A stretch of DNA of 64,000 nucleotides from Prevotella sp. 10(H) (GTDB lineage Bacteria; Bacteroidota; Bacteroidia; Bacteroidales; Dysgonomonadaceae). A model generated the notes under the pieces. It saw nothing but the letters and a program-made list of their open reading frames with translations. It had not been told where the DNA came from and ran no database searches. The position numbers were made by a program, and so were the translations under genes. The stretch spans positions 345,792 to 409,791 of the forward strand of contig NZ_JOMI01000002.1 in the NCBI RefSeq assembly GCF_000711235.1. Direction: 5' to 3'. Of this stretch, positions 44,261 to 53,797 are shown one piece after another (the first letter of the stretch is position 1; every line of letters starts with the position of its first letter).

Positions 44261-46417
44261 TTATTCTTCTACCAAAGCAAAATCCAGTTGCTTGCGCTCC
44301 AGATTGGCACGGGCAACTTTTATTTTTATAGGTGCGCCCAGACTATAGATGCGCTTGTTGCGGCGACCGCGCAGACAATAATTCTTTTCGTCGAATTCGT
44401 AAAAATCATCGTCCAGATCGCGGATAGGAATCATTCCCTCGCATTTATTCTCATTTATTTCGGCATATAGTCCCCACTCGGTTATGCCGGAGATAACAGC
44501 ATCGAATACCTGTCCCAGCTTGTCGGACATATATTCCACCTGTTTATATTTTATTGAAGCACGTTCGGCGCTTGCTGCCAGTTGTTCCATTTCGGAACTG
44601 TGCTCACATTTACTTTCGTATAATTGTTTGCTTACACTGCGTCCTCCATCCAGATAACGGGTAAGCAGGCGGTGTACCATCATATCAGGATAACGGCGTA
44701 TAGGAGAGGTGAAATGCGTATAGTATTCGAATGCCAAGCCGTAGTGCCCGATGTTAGCTGTAGAATAGATTGCTTTAGCCATTGCGCGGATAGCGATAGT
44801 GGAAATGAGGTTTTCTTCCGGTTTCCCGCTGACTTCATCCAGCAAATGGTTTATGGATTTAGATACATTCGTTTTCGTTCCGTCTACTTTTATTTTATAA
44901 CCGAAACGGCGGATAAATTCGGATAGGTTCTCCATTTTTTCCGAATTAGGCACGTCGTGGATACGGTAGACAAATGTTTTTGCTGTCTTGTTTTTAGGAA
45001 CATTCCCGACAAATTCGGCAACGGTGCGGTTTGCGAGAAGCATAAATTCTTCTATCAGCTTGTTCGATTCCTTAGCATATTTGAAATATACGCTCAGCGG
45101 TTTACCGTGTTCGTCGATTTCGAATCTTACTTCGTGGCGGTCGAATGCAATAGCTCCGTTATCGAAACGTTTTGCACGAAGTTTCTTGGCCAGATCGTTT
45201 AGTTTCAAAACTTCTTCTTTATAGTCACCCTCGCCTGTTTCTATAATGTCCTGCGCTTCTTCGTAAGTAAAACGCCTGTCGGAATGGATGACGGTACGCA
45301 CGATACGGTGTTTCTTAATGTTGGCTTCATCGTCCATTTCGAAAACAACGGAGTAGCAGAGTTTGTCCTCGTGAGGACGCAGTGAACACAACCCGTTACT
45401 CAGATGCTCAGGTAGCATAGGTATTGTCCTGTCTACAAGATATATGGATGTAGCACGGCTTTCACCTTCTTTATCTATAATATCCCCTTCCTGTACATAA
45501 TGGGTGACATCTGCTATATGTACGCCGATTTCCCAGCGACCGTTTTTCAGTTGTTTTATAGATAGGGCATCGTCAAAGTCTTTTGCATCGCGAGGGTCGA
45601 TAGTAAAGGTGGTTGTACCTCTCATATCTTCGCGTTTGGCAATCTCTTCTTTTGTGATTTCTTCCGGTATTTTATTGGCGGCGGCTTCAACTCTTTCCGG
45701 ATATTTGTACGGTAGACCGTATTCTGCCAGTATGGCGTTCATCTCCGTATTGTTTTCTCCTGCCTGCCCCAGAATGTCTATTACCTTACCGATAGGATTT
45801 TTAGCTTTTTGCGGCCACTCTACTATTTCTACCAATGCTTTATCTCCGTCTTTTCCGCCTTTAAGGTTTTCTTTCGGGATAAATATATCGTTTGCCAGTA
45901 TTTTACTGTCCATTACCAAAAAAGCAAATTGCTTCTGAACATCGAGTGTGCCGACAAATGTATTTTGTTTGCGTTCCAGTATTTCTATTACTTCGGCTTC
46001 CGGATCACGTCCTTTACGTTTTGCCAGCATCTGCACTTTAACGCGGTCGCCGTTCATGGCATGTGCCGAATTGCGTTCTGCAACGAAAACATGTGAACTG
46101 TCGTCGTCACCATCGGCAACAAAGAAATTCTTCCCGTTGCTTCTGCGTTCGAATGTTCCTTCCACGAAAAGTCCGCGGTTATTGGATTTATATTTTCCCC
46201 GTGCAGTTTCTATAATGAAGGCATCTTCCTGCAGGTCATACAATATATTTGTGATCAATTGCTTTTCGGCCGGCTTTTTGAATCCGAGTTTTTCAGCAAC
46301 TTGTTTAGAACTGAAAGATTCGGATGAATTTCTGTTGAAAAAGTTTACAATACTGTTGATTATATCTGATTTTGTCTTCCTTTTATCAGTTTTGTGAGGC
46401 GGTTTATTTTTAGCCAT
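44261..46417 (-). CDS. rnr: Ribonuclease R
   Basis: A 718-residue 3'-5' exoribonuclease of the RNB family. Order: basic N-terminus (MAKNKPPHKTDKRK), helix-turn-helix-like region, two cold-shock domains, RNB catalytic domain with TIDPRDAKDFDDALS (the conserved Asp cluster) and SPIRRYPDMMVHRLL, then an S1 domain (FDAVISGITEWGLYAEI). It degrades structured RNA. I chose the ATG at 46417, as the earlier in-frame start at 46471 is a TTG and would add an unusual leader. It is read away from tsaB. Confidence 0.95.
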   Translation of the reverse strand: MAKNKPPHKTDKRKTKSDIINSIVNFFNRNSSESFSSKQVAEKLGFKKPAEKQLITNILYDLQEDAFIIETARGKYKSNNRGLFVEGTFERRSNGKNFFVADGDDDSSHVFVAERNSAHAMNGDRVKVQMLAKRKGRDPEAEVIEILERKQNTFVGTLDVQKQFAFLVMDSKILANDIFIPKENLKGGKDGDKALVEIVEWPQKAKNPIGKVIDILGQAGENNTEMNAILAEYGLPYKYPERVEAAANKIPEEITKEEIAKREDMRGTTTFTIDPRDAKDFDDALSIKQLKNGRWEIGVHIADVTHYVQEGDIIDKEGESRATSIYLVDRTIPMLPEHLSNGLCSLRPHEDKLCYSVVFEMDDEANIKKHRIVRTVIHSDRRFTYEEAQDIIETGEGDYKEEVLKLNDLAKKLRAKRFDNGAIAFDRHEVRFEIDEHGKPLSVYFKYAKESNKLIEEFMLLANRTVAEFVGNVPKNKTAKTFVYRIHDVPNSEKMENLSEFIRRFGYKIKVDGTKTNVSKSINHLLDEVSGKPEENLISTIAIRAMAKAIYSTANIGHYGLAFEYYTHFTSPIRRYPDMMVHRLLTRYLDGGRSVSKQLYESKCEHSSEMEQLAASAERASIKYKQVEYMSDKLGQVFDAVISGITEWGLYAEINENKCEGMIPIRDLDDDFYEFDEKNYCLRGRRNKRIYSLGAPIKIKVARANLERKQLDFALVEE

Positions 46418-46575
46418 GTTGTATAATAATTTCTTTATTTTGTTTTTCAGGTAAACATTCGCAGGATGCAAAATGTTATGGCCTTCGTATTTTTACTAAG
46501 TTTCAAATGTACAAAAAAGAATTAAATTGTACATCTGATTATTTGTGAATGAAGTACTTTTCTAATAATATTATG

Positions 46576-46583
46576 TAATTTTG
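46576..46583 (+). promoter_or_regulatory. Putative -7 element for tsaB
   Basis: TAATTTTG matches TAnnTTTG, 27 nt before the tsaB ATG. Confidence 0.5.
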
Positions 46584-46610
46584 CTTTCCAATAAATAAGA
46601 ACAGATAATA

Positions 46611-47321
46611 ATGCCTTGTATATTAAATATAGAAACCGCTACGGAAGTATGCTCTGTTGTAGTATCGCGCGACGGTGAAGTGATTTTTCAGAGAGAAGAA
46701 ACAAAAGGGCCTTCACATGCCGTACTCTTGGGCGCTTTTGTCGATGAAGCGGTGAAAACACTACGCGGTCATGGCATAGCTTTAGATGCTATAGCCGTAA
46801 GCTGTGGCCCCGGTTCATATACCGGACTACGCATAGGCGTGTCGGAAGCAAAAGGGCTGTGCTTCGGATTGAATATTCCGCTCATAGCCCTTAATTCCTT
46901 AAAGATTATGGCGAACGGAGTACTGAAAAGGAACGACCTTGAAGACTATTCATTATTATGTCCTATGATCGATGCCCGCCGTATGGAAGTATATGATGTA
47001 TTGCTGAACAAGGATTTGCAGGAAGTTCGCCCTGTAAGCGCCGATATTATCGATAATGATTCTTTTGCGGAATATCTCGCTAAGCATCGTATCCTCTTTT
47101 TCGGCAATGGGGCTGAAAAATGTAAGTCTGTATTACAATCTGAAACAGCTTTGTTTTTAGATAATATATATCCGCGGGCGTTAGATATGATTAGCCTTGC
47201 TGAAGAGGCTTTTAAAGAAAATGCCTTTGAGGATGTTGCATATTTCGAGCCGTTTTATTTAAAGGAGTTTGTGGCAACAGTGCCGAAGAATAAGGTGCTG
47301 GGGAATCCCTCTAAGTCATAA
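46611..47321 (+). CDS. tsaB: tRNA threonylcarbamoyladenosine protein TsaB
   Basis: A 236-residue ASKHA-fold protein that, with TsaD and TsaE, transfers threonylcarbamoyl to A37 of tRNAs reading ANN codons. The N-terminal ILNIETATEVCSV and the VSCGPGSYTGLRIGVSEAKGL motif are diagnostic of TsaB. Later, PMIDARRMEVYD is also conserved. Cytoplasmic. It is divergent from rnr and terminated by a clear hairpin, so it is likely monocistronic. Confidence 0.94.
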   Translation: MPCILNIETATEVCSVVVSRDGEVIFQREETKGPSHAVLLGAFVDEAVKTLRGHGIALDAIAVSCGPGSYTGLRIGVSEAKGLCFGLNIPLIALNSLKIMANGVLKRNDLEDYSLLCPMIDARRMEVYDVLLNKDLQEVRPVSADIIDNDSFAEYLAKHRILFFGNGAEKCKSVLQSETALFLDNIYPRALDMISLAEEAFKENAFEDVAYFEPFYLKEFVATVPKNKVLGNPSKS

Positions 47322-47343
47322 TTCATTATTTATTCAGAATAAT

Positions 47344-47378
47344 AAAACAGCAGTAATAATCGTTATTTCTGCTGTTTT
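47344..47378 (+). terminator. Terminator after tsaB
   Basis: 10-bp stem AAAACAGCAG / CTGCTGTTTT with an inner AATAA/TTATT pairing, followed by TT. Confidence 0.85.
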
Positions 47379-47393
47379 TTATGCTTTCAAATC

Positions 47394-47639
47394 TTAATCT
47401 ATTATATAATACAATGTAATTGCTATAACTCCTAACATGGATAAACAGGAATATAACAGTTCTTTCTTAGGCCATTTTTTTATATTAATAACAACAATGA
47501 CGCCTACAGATAATATAGTAATAATTCCATATATAATAAGAGGCAACATATAATTAGCTGTCAGTAATACAGTTGCTGCAGTTATTATAGCATAAACTAA
47601 TATTATTTTGTCGATTAAAGGATTTACCAATTTGAACAT
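47394..47639 (-). CDS. Tiny membrane protein, tandem paralogue 2
   Basis: An 81-residue protein with three predicted membrane helices and a short basic loop, NIKKWPKKELLY (about residues 51-62). It is clearly related to the next upstream gene: KLVNPLIDKIILVY and LPLIIYGIITI have direct counterparts. No motif indicates function. The pair is a tandem duplication, 26 nt apart, transcribed as one unit toward tsaB and away from the BlaI gene. Confidence 0.65.
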   Translation of the reverse strand: MFKLVNPLIDKIILVYAIITAATVLLTANYMLPLIIYGIITILSVGVIVVINIKKWPKKELLYSCLSMLGVIAITLYYIID

Positions 47640-47665
47640 AGCTTATTATTTGAGTGGTATATTCC

Positions 47666-47908
47666 TTAAACTATATAATATATTATCGCTAAAAATGATA
47701 TTGCCAACATTGCAATAATGGAATGTAAAAGTTCTTTTTTCGACCATTTCTTTCTATTAATAAAAATAATAATTCCCATTGAGATAATAGCAATGCAACT
47801 ATAAATTATGAGAGGTATAACATTGCTCGTAATTAATAAAGTGGCTGAAGCAATAATAGTATAAGCTATTATTATTTTATCTACTAAAGGATTTACAAAT
47901 TTAAGCAT
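47666..47908 (-). CDS. Tiny membrane protein, tandem paralogue 1
   Basis: An 80-residue three-helix membrane protein, paralogous to the gene downstream: KFVNPLVDKIIIAY and IPLIIYSCIAII, with the loop NRKKWSKKELLH. Both copies begin with an amphipathic Phe-Val/Leu-Asn-Pro segment and share W-x-KKELL. It lies back to back with the BlaI/BlaR1-like genes, 140 nt away, so control by the BlaI-like repressor is possible but unproven. Function unknown. Confidence 0.65.
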   Translation of the reverse strand: MLKFVNPLVDKIIIAYTIIASATLLITSNVIPLIIYSCIAIISMGIIIFINRKKWSKKELLHSIIAMLAISFLAIIYYIV

Positions 47909-48008
47909 GGTTTTTCATTATGTAATTAATTAAGGTCGCAAAAGAATTATACTGTCTAAATTTAAAAATAATATCCCAAATATTTTCTTTTTCAAATATT
48001 ATATCTAT

Positions 48009-48039
48009 ATTTACGAAAAAATAGTAGTTTTACGTAAAT
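48009..48039. promoter_or_regulatory. Candidate operator of BlaI-like repressor
   Basis: ATTTACG (48009-48015) and CGTAAAT (48033-48039) form an inverted repeat with a 17-nt spacer, 10 nt before the repressor gene start. Dyads beside the gene are the usual site of BlaI/MecI autoregulation; the sequence itself differs from the known Gram-positive operator. Confidence 0.45.
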
Positions 48040-48048
48040 GATATACTA

Positions 48049-48411
48049 ATGGAAAAGCTAACTCATCAGGAAGAATCTATCATGCTTCATATCTGGCAAC
48101 TCAAAGAATGTGTAGTAAAAGATATAATAAATGAAATGGATGATCCCAAACCACCCTATACAACTGTAGCATCGGTAGTGCGCAATCTGGAGCAAAAAGG
48201 ATATCTCAATTCGAAGAAATATGGGAATGTATGGGTATATACTCCAAAGATAGAGGAAGATGAATATAAAAAGGTCTTTATGTCGTCCGTTGTAAAAAGC
48301 TATTTCGAAAATTCATATAAAGAACTGGTATCTTTCTTTGTCAAGGAAGAAAAAATATCTTCGCAAGAATTAAAGGAGATAGTAAAAATGATTGAGAGAG
48401 GAGAATCTTAA
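48049..48411 (+). CDS. BlaI/MecI/CopY family repressor
   Basis: A 120-residue winged-helix regulator: LTHQEESIMLHIWQL, KPPYTTVASVVRNLEQKGYL (recognition helix, residues ~34-53) and the wing GNVWVYTP, followed by a helical dimerisation region. These repressors are released by cleavage after a membrane sensor of the M56 family receives a signal. The sensor-like gene starts 17 nt downstream, the canonical pairing. An inverted repeat precedes the gene. Confidence 0.93.
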   Translation: MEKLTHQEESIMLHIWQLKECVVKDIINEMDDPKPPYTTVASVVRNLEQKGYLNSKKYGNVWVYTPKIEEDEYKKVFMSSVVKSYFENSYKELVSFFVKEEKISSQELKEIVKMIERGES

Positions 48412-48428
48412 TTAAAAGATAAAGCGCC

Positions 48429-50300
48429 ATGGATTACGCGATCATTATATATCTGGCAAAGGTGTCAATTGCTTTGGCCTTATTTTACGGTTTATACTTG
48501 CTCTTTCTGAGAAAAGACACATTTTTAAGGCTCAGGAGAGGATTTTTTCTGATTGCATTATTGTTTTCACTGCTGTTTCCCGCATTCACTATCGAAATAC
48601 CTGCCACAAGCGACACACCTCTGTACATACCTGCCTATTGGCTTCCCGAAGCAGAGGCTATCGAAATTGTAGCGGATGCCGATTCGGAATCTGCGCTGAT
48701 AGATATGCGAACGATAGCATTAGGCGTATTATTCACTATATCTCTGATTTGTGCACTGAAGTTTATATTTCAGCTTTTGAGTATAGTCAGGCTTCGGTTT
48801 GCTAACGAATCGGAAGAGAAAGTAAACTGTCGCATAATAAAAGTAAAAGATAAAAAAGCTTCGCCTTTCTCCTTTTTCGGCTGGATTTTTATAAACCGTG
48901 ATATGGATTGCGCGGCAAAACTCGATGAGATAATAGCTCATGAGCAGGTTCACGTAAGGCAATACCATTCTATAGATGTTTTGCTTTTCGAGATATTCTG
49001 TATATGCTTCTGGTGGAACCCGTTTGCATGGCTACTGAAGAAAGAGATGAAGCTGAATCTGGAATATCTGGCTGACGAGGGAGTTTTAAATTCAGGCTAC
49101 AATACAAAAGAATATCAATATATATTATTAGAAGTTTCAAGTAAGAATACCGGTATATCACTTATTAATAATTTCAATGTATCACAACTCAAAAAAAGAA
49201 TATCGATGATGAATAAACAAAAAAGTTCGATAATATCATCCCTGAAATATATGCTGGCTGTGCCGTTGGGTATAGTGCTTTTGTTGGGTAATGCAATACA
49301 GGCAACAACAACATTGAATGATTTTTCTATCGATGGTATTACTGAAGTAATAGACGAGTTACACTCTCCCCAAGAGAATGCAGATGCATATAATTCGGCA
49401 GAAGTAATGCCGGAATTTCCCGGTGGTGCAGATGCTATGATGTCTTTTATCAATAACACACGGAAATATCCTGTAAGTGCAATAGACAAAAAAGCAGAGG
49501 GGCGTGTAATGGTACGCTTTGTTGTAAAAAGTACTGGTGAAGTAGCAAAGGCTGAAGTTTGGCGTGGTATTAATCCCGATCTGGATAAAGAAGCAGTTCG
49601 TATTGTAAGTGCAATGCCAAAATGGATTCCGGGTAAACAGGGCGGCAAGGCTGTGGATACGTACTTTAATTTGCCTGTTATATTCAAGATGCCGGCAGAT
49701 TCACGGGAAAAAGCAGTAGCCGGTTCCGGTAATCAGGTACCAAAAACAGGTAAAGAAAAAACAGAAGAAACACCTTCTTTTCCAAAAGGAGAAGCAGCTA
49801 TGCAGGCTTTTATCGCTGCTAATATGAAATATCCGGTAGAAGCGCAAAAAGAAGGTTTGCAGGGACGGGTATTAGTCAAATTCATGGTTAAAAGTACCGG
49901 AGATATTACAGATATATCTATAGTTCGCGGAATCGATCCTTTACTAGATACTGAGGCTTTAAGAGTAGTAAAGTCGATGCCTAAGTGGAATCCGGGTAAA
50001 AAAGACGGTAAGGCAGTAGATACATACTTTACGTTACCATTTGTATTCAGGCTTAGTAAAGGCGATTGTACATCTTCTATAAATAAAGAAGCGGAAAATG
50101 ATTCGAATACATTGTTTGTATATAATGGTAAACTCGTGAAAGCAGCTGAATTCAAAAAATATGAAGAATCTATAAAATCACAGGATAATAAAGGTGCTAT
50201 CACAACTATAATGGTACTCTCCGAAGCTGACGGCGTGAAAAAGTACGGACAAAAAGCTAAAGGCAAGAAAGTAGTGGAAATGAGTACACCAGCTGTATAA
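48429..50300 (+). CDS. M56 metallopeptidase sensor with two TonB C-terminal domains
   Basis: A 623-residue BlaR1-like membrane protein. Residues 1-~295 hold four hydrophobic segments and the zinc peptidase site HEQVH (171-175), followed by WWNPFAWLLKKEM and LEYLADEGVL, as in BlaR1/MecR1. Instead of a penicillin-binding sensor domain, the extracytoplasmic part carries two tandem TonB C-terminal domains: the first begins MPEFPGGADAMMSFI (~residue 327) and the second TPSFPKGEAAMQAFI (~residue 450). This suggests it senses or contacts an outer-membrane partner. The upstream BlaI-like repressor is the likely cleavage-controlled output. The C-terminal ~70 residues are unassigned. Confidence 0.9.
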   Translation: MDYAIIIYLAKVSIALALFYGLYLLFLRKDTFLRLRRGFFLIALLFSLLFPAFTIEIPATSDTPLYIPAYWLPEAEAIEIVADADSESALIDMRTIALGVLFTISLICALKFIFQLLSIVRLRFANESEEKVNCRIIKVKDKKASPFSFFGWIFINRDMDCAAKLDEIIAHEQVHVRQYHSIDVLLFEIFCICFWWNPFAWLLKKEMKLNLEYLADEGVLNSGYNTKEYQYILLEVSSKNTGISLINNFNVSQLKKRISMMNKQKSSIISSLKYMLAVPLGIVLLLGNAIQATTTLNDFSIDGITEVIDELHSPQENADAYNSAEVMPEFPGGADAMMSFINNTRKYPVSAIDKKAEGRVMVRFVVKSTGEVAKAEVWRGINPDLDKEAVRIVSAMPKWIPGKQGGKAVDTYFNLPVIFKMPADSREKAVAGSGNQVPKTGKEKTEETPSFPKGEAAMQAFIAANMKYPVEAQKEGLQGRVLVKFMVKSTGDITDISIVRGIDPLLDTEALRVVKSMPKWNPGKKDGKAVDTYFTLPFVFRLSKGDCTSSINKEAENDSNTLFVYNGKLVKAAEFKKYEESIKSQDNKGAITTIMVLSEADGVKKYGQKAKGKKVVEMSTPAV

Positions 50301-50327
50301 TATAAAAGGTAAAATAACTAAACTACA

Positions 50328-50358
50328 AGAGGCAGACGGGATCTTTTCCTCTGCCTCT
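50328..50358 (+). terminator. Terminator after M56 gene
   Basis: Perfect 9-bp stem AGAGGCAGA / TCTGCCTCT with a 13-nt loop, followed by ATTCTTTAT. Confidence 0.75.
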
Positions 50359-50381
50359 ATTCTTTATATATTTTTTGAAGG

Positions 50382-51692
50382 ATGAAAAAAATTGTAATTA
50401 TCATTTGTTTATTATTTTCAGGTATACTGAATGCTTTTTCGCAAAGCGATCAAGATCAACTCCGGGAATATCTTCGTAATTTTCAATACCAAAAGGCACT
50501 CGACTATATCGAAATGCAGGAACCAACGAAAGATTTATTTATTCAAAAGGCACTTTGTTATAAAGCATTGGGCAATTATCAGAAATCTTTGGAGATATTG
50601 TATCCCTTATCTAAAGAATATAACGGTGACCTTCAGATTATAACGGAGATGGCCGTATGCTATGAAGCACTTTCACAGCGTGACTCGGGGATAGATTGCT
50701 ATAATGAACTTATCCGGCTCGATTCTGCAAATGTTTATTTCAAGATGCAGAAAGCTGATTTATTGTATCAGCAGGGAAAATATCGCCAATCATTAGAGCT
50801 ATTCAGGCATATAAATGAAGATCACGGTATGACTAATGCTCTTAAAAGAGTAGGACAGTGCTACGAAAAGCTGAATCTTCCCGATAGCGCTTTGTTATAT
50901 TTTAAAGAAGCATGGGAAATTAATCCTTACGATGGATTTTCAGCCGCAAGCTTCGTAAACCTTTGTCTGAAGACCCAGAGGACCCCTGAAGCTGTTGCTT
51001 ATTCCGATAAGTATATGGAAACAGATACGACCAATCATCAGATGAATCTGTTGAATGCTTTAAGTTATTATAGTATCAATGATTTTGAGTCTGCAATATC
51101 CAAATTTGAGGGCTGTATCAATCGGGGAGATAGTTCCCTAATTGTGAACCGTAGTTTAGGGCTTTCTTATTATTCTATAGGTGAAAGTGAAAAAGCATAT
51201 CCTTATCTCGACAGGGCTTTTGCTCAGGATACGACCAATAACAATGTCCTTTATTGTCTGGCAGTGACCTGTAACGATGAAGCCAAGTATGATGATGCTG
51301 CATTTTATTTTCAGAAACTGCTCGACCGTACTATCCCTCCGGATATGGCTCTTTATCTCTATTACAGGGGTATGGCGATCGCATATGAGAGAAACATGAA
51401 AAATCAAGAGGCTGTAGATAGCTATCTGCTGGCGCTTAATTATGCAAAAGGCAACCAGAAGATGCATCTGTATTATACTATTGCCCAACTATACGAACTC
51501 TTTCTTCGTGAGGATGCAGACGCTTTAGTCTATTATAAATTATATAATACCAGCCTGACTGAATATTATGAAGATCTGAAAGTTAAAGCGGATACGGAGC
51601 CTATGGAAATAGAAGAGACAAAAATGAAACTGGATAATCTTGACGGCTATATTAAGCGATTAGAAAAACGTATTACTAAAAAGGCTTTTTAA
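50382..51692 (+). CDS. Exported tetratricopeptide-repeat protein
   Basis: A 436-residue protein with a signal peptide (MKKIVIIICLLFSGILNAFS, cleavage near residue 20) and about ten TPR-like helix pairs, for example ALCYKALGNYQKSLEILYPL, and LGLSYYSIGESEKAYPYLD. The C-terminal ~45 residues are a charged coiled segment. TPR proteins act as protein-protein scaffolds; the partner is unknown. The stop codon overlaps that of convergent recG by 4 nt. Confidence 0.82.
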   Translation: MKKIVIIICLLFSGILNAFSQSDQDQLREYLRNFQYQKALDYIEMQEPTKDLFIQKALCYKALGNYQKSLEILYPLSKEYNGDLQIITEMAVCYEALSQRDSGIDCYNELIRLDSANVYFKMQKADLLYQQGKYRQSLELFRHINEDHGMTNALKRVGQCYEKLNLPDSALLYFKEAWEINPYDGFSAASFVNLCLKTQRTPEAVAYSDKYMETDTTNHQMNLLNALSYYSINDFESAISKFEGCINRGDSSLIVNRSLGLSYYSIGESEKAYPYLDRAFAQDTTNNNVLYCLAVTCNDEAKYDDAAFYFQKLLDRTIPPDMALYLYYRGMAIAYERNMKNQEAVDSYLLALNYAKGNQKMHLYYTIAQLYELFLREDADALVYYKLYNTSLTEYYEDLKVKADTEPMEIEETKMKLDNLDGYIKRLEKRITKKAF

Positions 51693-53785
51693 CTTATAAT
51701 TCCCCAGTTATATTTGTTGCCGCTCAGTTTCCGCAATTGTTTTCGTAGTATAAGATTGTCGGGTTTTTCCATTGCAGGATCGTCGTCCAGTATTTTTTGC
51801 GCTACTTCACGTGCATATTGCACGATTTCACCGTCGCGCACAAGGTTGGCTATTCTCAGGTTGAACGGTATGCCGCTTTGCTGAGTACCCTCCAGATCCC
51901 CCGGCCCGCGTAGTTTCAGGTCGGCTTCTGCTATTTCGAATCCGTCGTTGCTTTCCACCATAATATTGATTCGCTTGCGGGTATCGGCGGAGAGTTCGTA
52001 AGGTGTTACAAGTATACAATAAGACTGGTCTGCCCCGCGACCTACACGCCCCCGTAGCTGATGCAATTGTGAAAGGCCGAAACGTTGTGCCGACTCAATA
52101 ACCATTACCGAAGCATTCGGTACGTTCACGCCTACTTCGATAACGGTCGTCGCTACCATTATCTGTGCCTCATTGGCTATGAACCGTTGCATCTCTGCAT
52201 CTTTTTCTTTCGGCTTCATCTTGCCGTGCACCTTGCATACCGTATATTCCGGAAAAACTTCTTTGATATGTTCGAATCCTTCTTCCAGATTTTTCAAATC
52301 CAGCTTTTCGCTTTCTTCTATCAGCGGATAAACGATATATACCTGTCTGCCTTCTCGTAATTGTTTCCGGATAGATTCGTATAAAGAACCTCTTTTTTTA
52401 TCGTACTGGTGAATTGTCTGTATCGGCTTCCTGCCGGGAGGCAGTTCATCAATAACCGAAACATCGAGGTCACCGTATACGGTCATTGCAAGCGTTCGCG
52501 GAATGGGTGTTGCCGTCATTACCAATATATGCGGAGGATTAACGTTCTTCGTCCATAATTTTGCCCGTTGGGCGACACCGAACCGATGCTGCTCGTCGAT
52601 GACTACCAGTCCGAGGTTGCCGAACTGCACTGTATCTTCTATCAACGCATGTGTGCCGACCAATATCTGGAGGTCGTTTGTAAGCAGCATGCTGTGTATG
52701 CGTTCCCTGTCCTTTTTCTTTGTAGAGCCTGTCAGTAACTCTACTTTTACATCCATTCCGGCGAGAAACTCCATTATCGTATGATAATGTTGTGTAGCCA
52801 ATATTTCGGTGGGAGCCATCATTGCCGCCTGAAAGCCATTGTCCATGGCTATCAGCATCAGCATGAGTGCGACTAGTGTTTTCCCACTACCGACGTCACC
52901 TTGCAATAGGCGGTTCATTTGTTCGCCTTTAGCCATATCCTGCCGTATCTCTTTAATAATGCGTTTTTGGGCATTGGTGAGAGGGAATGGCAAATTCTGT
53001 TCATAAAATTTATTCAGATAATCTCCCACTTTAGTAAAAACGAAACCTTTCAGCTTTGATCTCCGGTCGGCAGTATATTTCAGTATATTGAGCTGGATGT
53101 AAAACAGTTCTTCAAACTTTAGCCGGTATTGAGCTTCTCTGAGAAGGGCTGCATTTTCGGGAAAATGTATATTTCGCATAGCTTGCTTAAGACCCATCAG
53201 TCGTGCTTCCTGCAATACGGTCTCGGGTAAAGTTTCGGGGAGTGTCCTGATAACAGATGAGAAAGCCGAAGCCATTATTTTCTGAATCGCTTTCGAATTC
53301 AGATAATGGTTTTTCATTTTCTCTGTCGTATTATAATAGGGCATCAACCCTGTCGGACGCTCTTCTTCGGTGATATAGGGGTCGACATCAGGATGGGCGA
53401 TATTAAATTTATCGCCGAACATTGTAGGTTTTCCGAAAATGATGTATGGACGGTTCACTTTATATTTATCTACGATAAATTTAGCTCCCTGAAACCAGAC
53501 AAGATCGATAAAGCCTGTTTCGTCGGTAAAATGGGCGACAAGGCGTTTTTTGCGACCTTCCCCGAACGATTCGAATGCAGTTATTCGTCCTTTCAATTGT
53601 ATGTATGGCATATTGCCATCTATTTCGTGGATAAAATAGATGCGGCTGCGGTCGATATATTTATATGGAAAATAGTACAGCAGGTCTTCTACCGAAAATA
53701 CATTAATCTCTTTATTCAGTATCTCGGCTTTTTTCGGACCTACTCCTGCCAAAAATTTTATGTCTGTCTGGAAATTGTCAGTCAT
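51689..53785 (-). CDS. recG: ATP-dependent DNA helicase RecG
   Basis: A 698-residue branch-migration helicase for stalled forks and Holliday junctions. The N-terminal wedge/OB domain (LAGVGPKKAEILNKE, then QLKGRITAFES) is followed by motif I GDVGSGKTLVALM, motif II DEQH in VVIDEQHRFG, motif III MTATPIPRTLA and the C-terminal ESAQRFGLSQLHQLRGRVGRG. All helicase motifs are intact. It converges on the TPR gene with overlapping stop codons. A TAnnTTTG match lies only 4 nt upstream of the ATG. Confidence 0.96.
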   Translation of the reverse strand: MTDNFQTDIKFLAGVGPKKAEILNKEINVFSVEDLLYYFPYKYIDRSRIYFIHEIDGNMPYIQLKGRITAFESFGEGRKKRLVAHFTDETGFIDLVWFQGAKFIVDKYKVNRPYIIFGKPTMFGDKFNIAHPDVDPYITEEERPTGLMPYYNTTEKMKNHYLNSKAIQKIMASAFSSVIRTLPETLPETVLQEARLMGLKQAMRNIHFPENAALLREAQYRLKFEELFYIQLNILKYTADRRSKLKGFVFTKVGDYLNKFYEQNLPFPLTNAQKRIIKEIRQDMAKGEQMNRLLQGDVGSGKTLVALMLMLIAMDNGFQAAMMAPTEILATQHYHTIMEFLAGMDVKVELLTGSTKKKDRERIHSMLLTNDLQILVGTHALIEDTVQFGNLGLVVIDEQHRFGVAQRAKLWTKNVNPPHILVMTATPIPRTLAMTVYGDLDVSVIDELPPGRKPIQTIHQYDKKRGSLYESIRKQLREGRQVYIVYPLIEESEKLDLKNLEEGFEHIKEVFPEYTVCKVHGKMKPKEKDAEMQRFIANEAQIMVATTVIEVGVNVPNASVMVIESAQRFGLSQLHQLRGRVGRGADQSYCILVTPYELSADTRKRINIMVESNDGFEIAEADLKLRGPGDLEGTQQSGIPFNLRIANLVRDGEIVQYAREVAQKILDDDPAMEKPDNLILRKQLRKLSGNKYNWGIIS

Positions 53786-53789
53786 TTTA

Positions 53790-53797
53790 CAAAGTTA
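53790..53797 (-). promoter_or_regulatory. Putative -7 element for recG
   Basis: On the minus strand this reads TAACTTTG, matching TAnnTTTG, ending 4 nt before the recG ATG; if used, the mRNA would be leaderless or nearly so. Confidence 0.4.

Noticed and set aside
47394..47908. Toxin-antitoxin pair
   Set aside because: The two products are paralogues of equal size and topology, unlike a toxin with its antitoxin; no such family is recognised.
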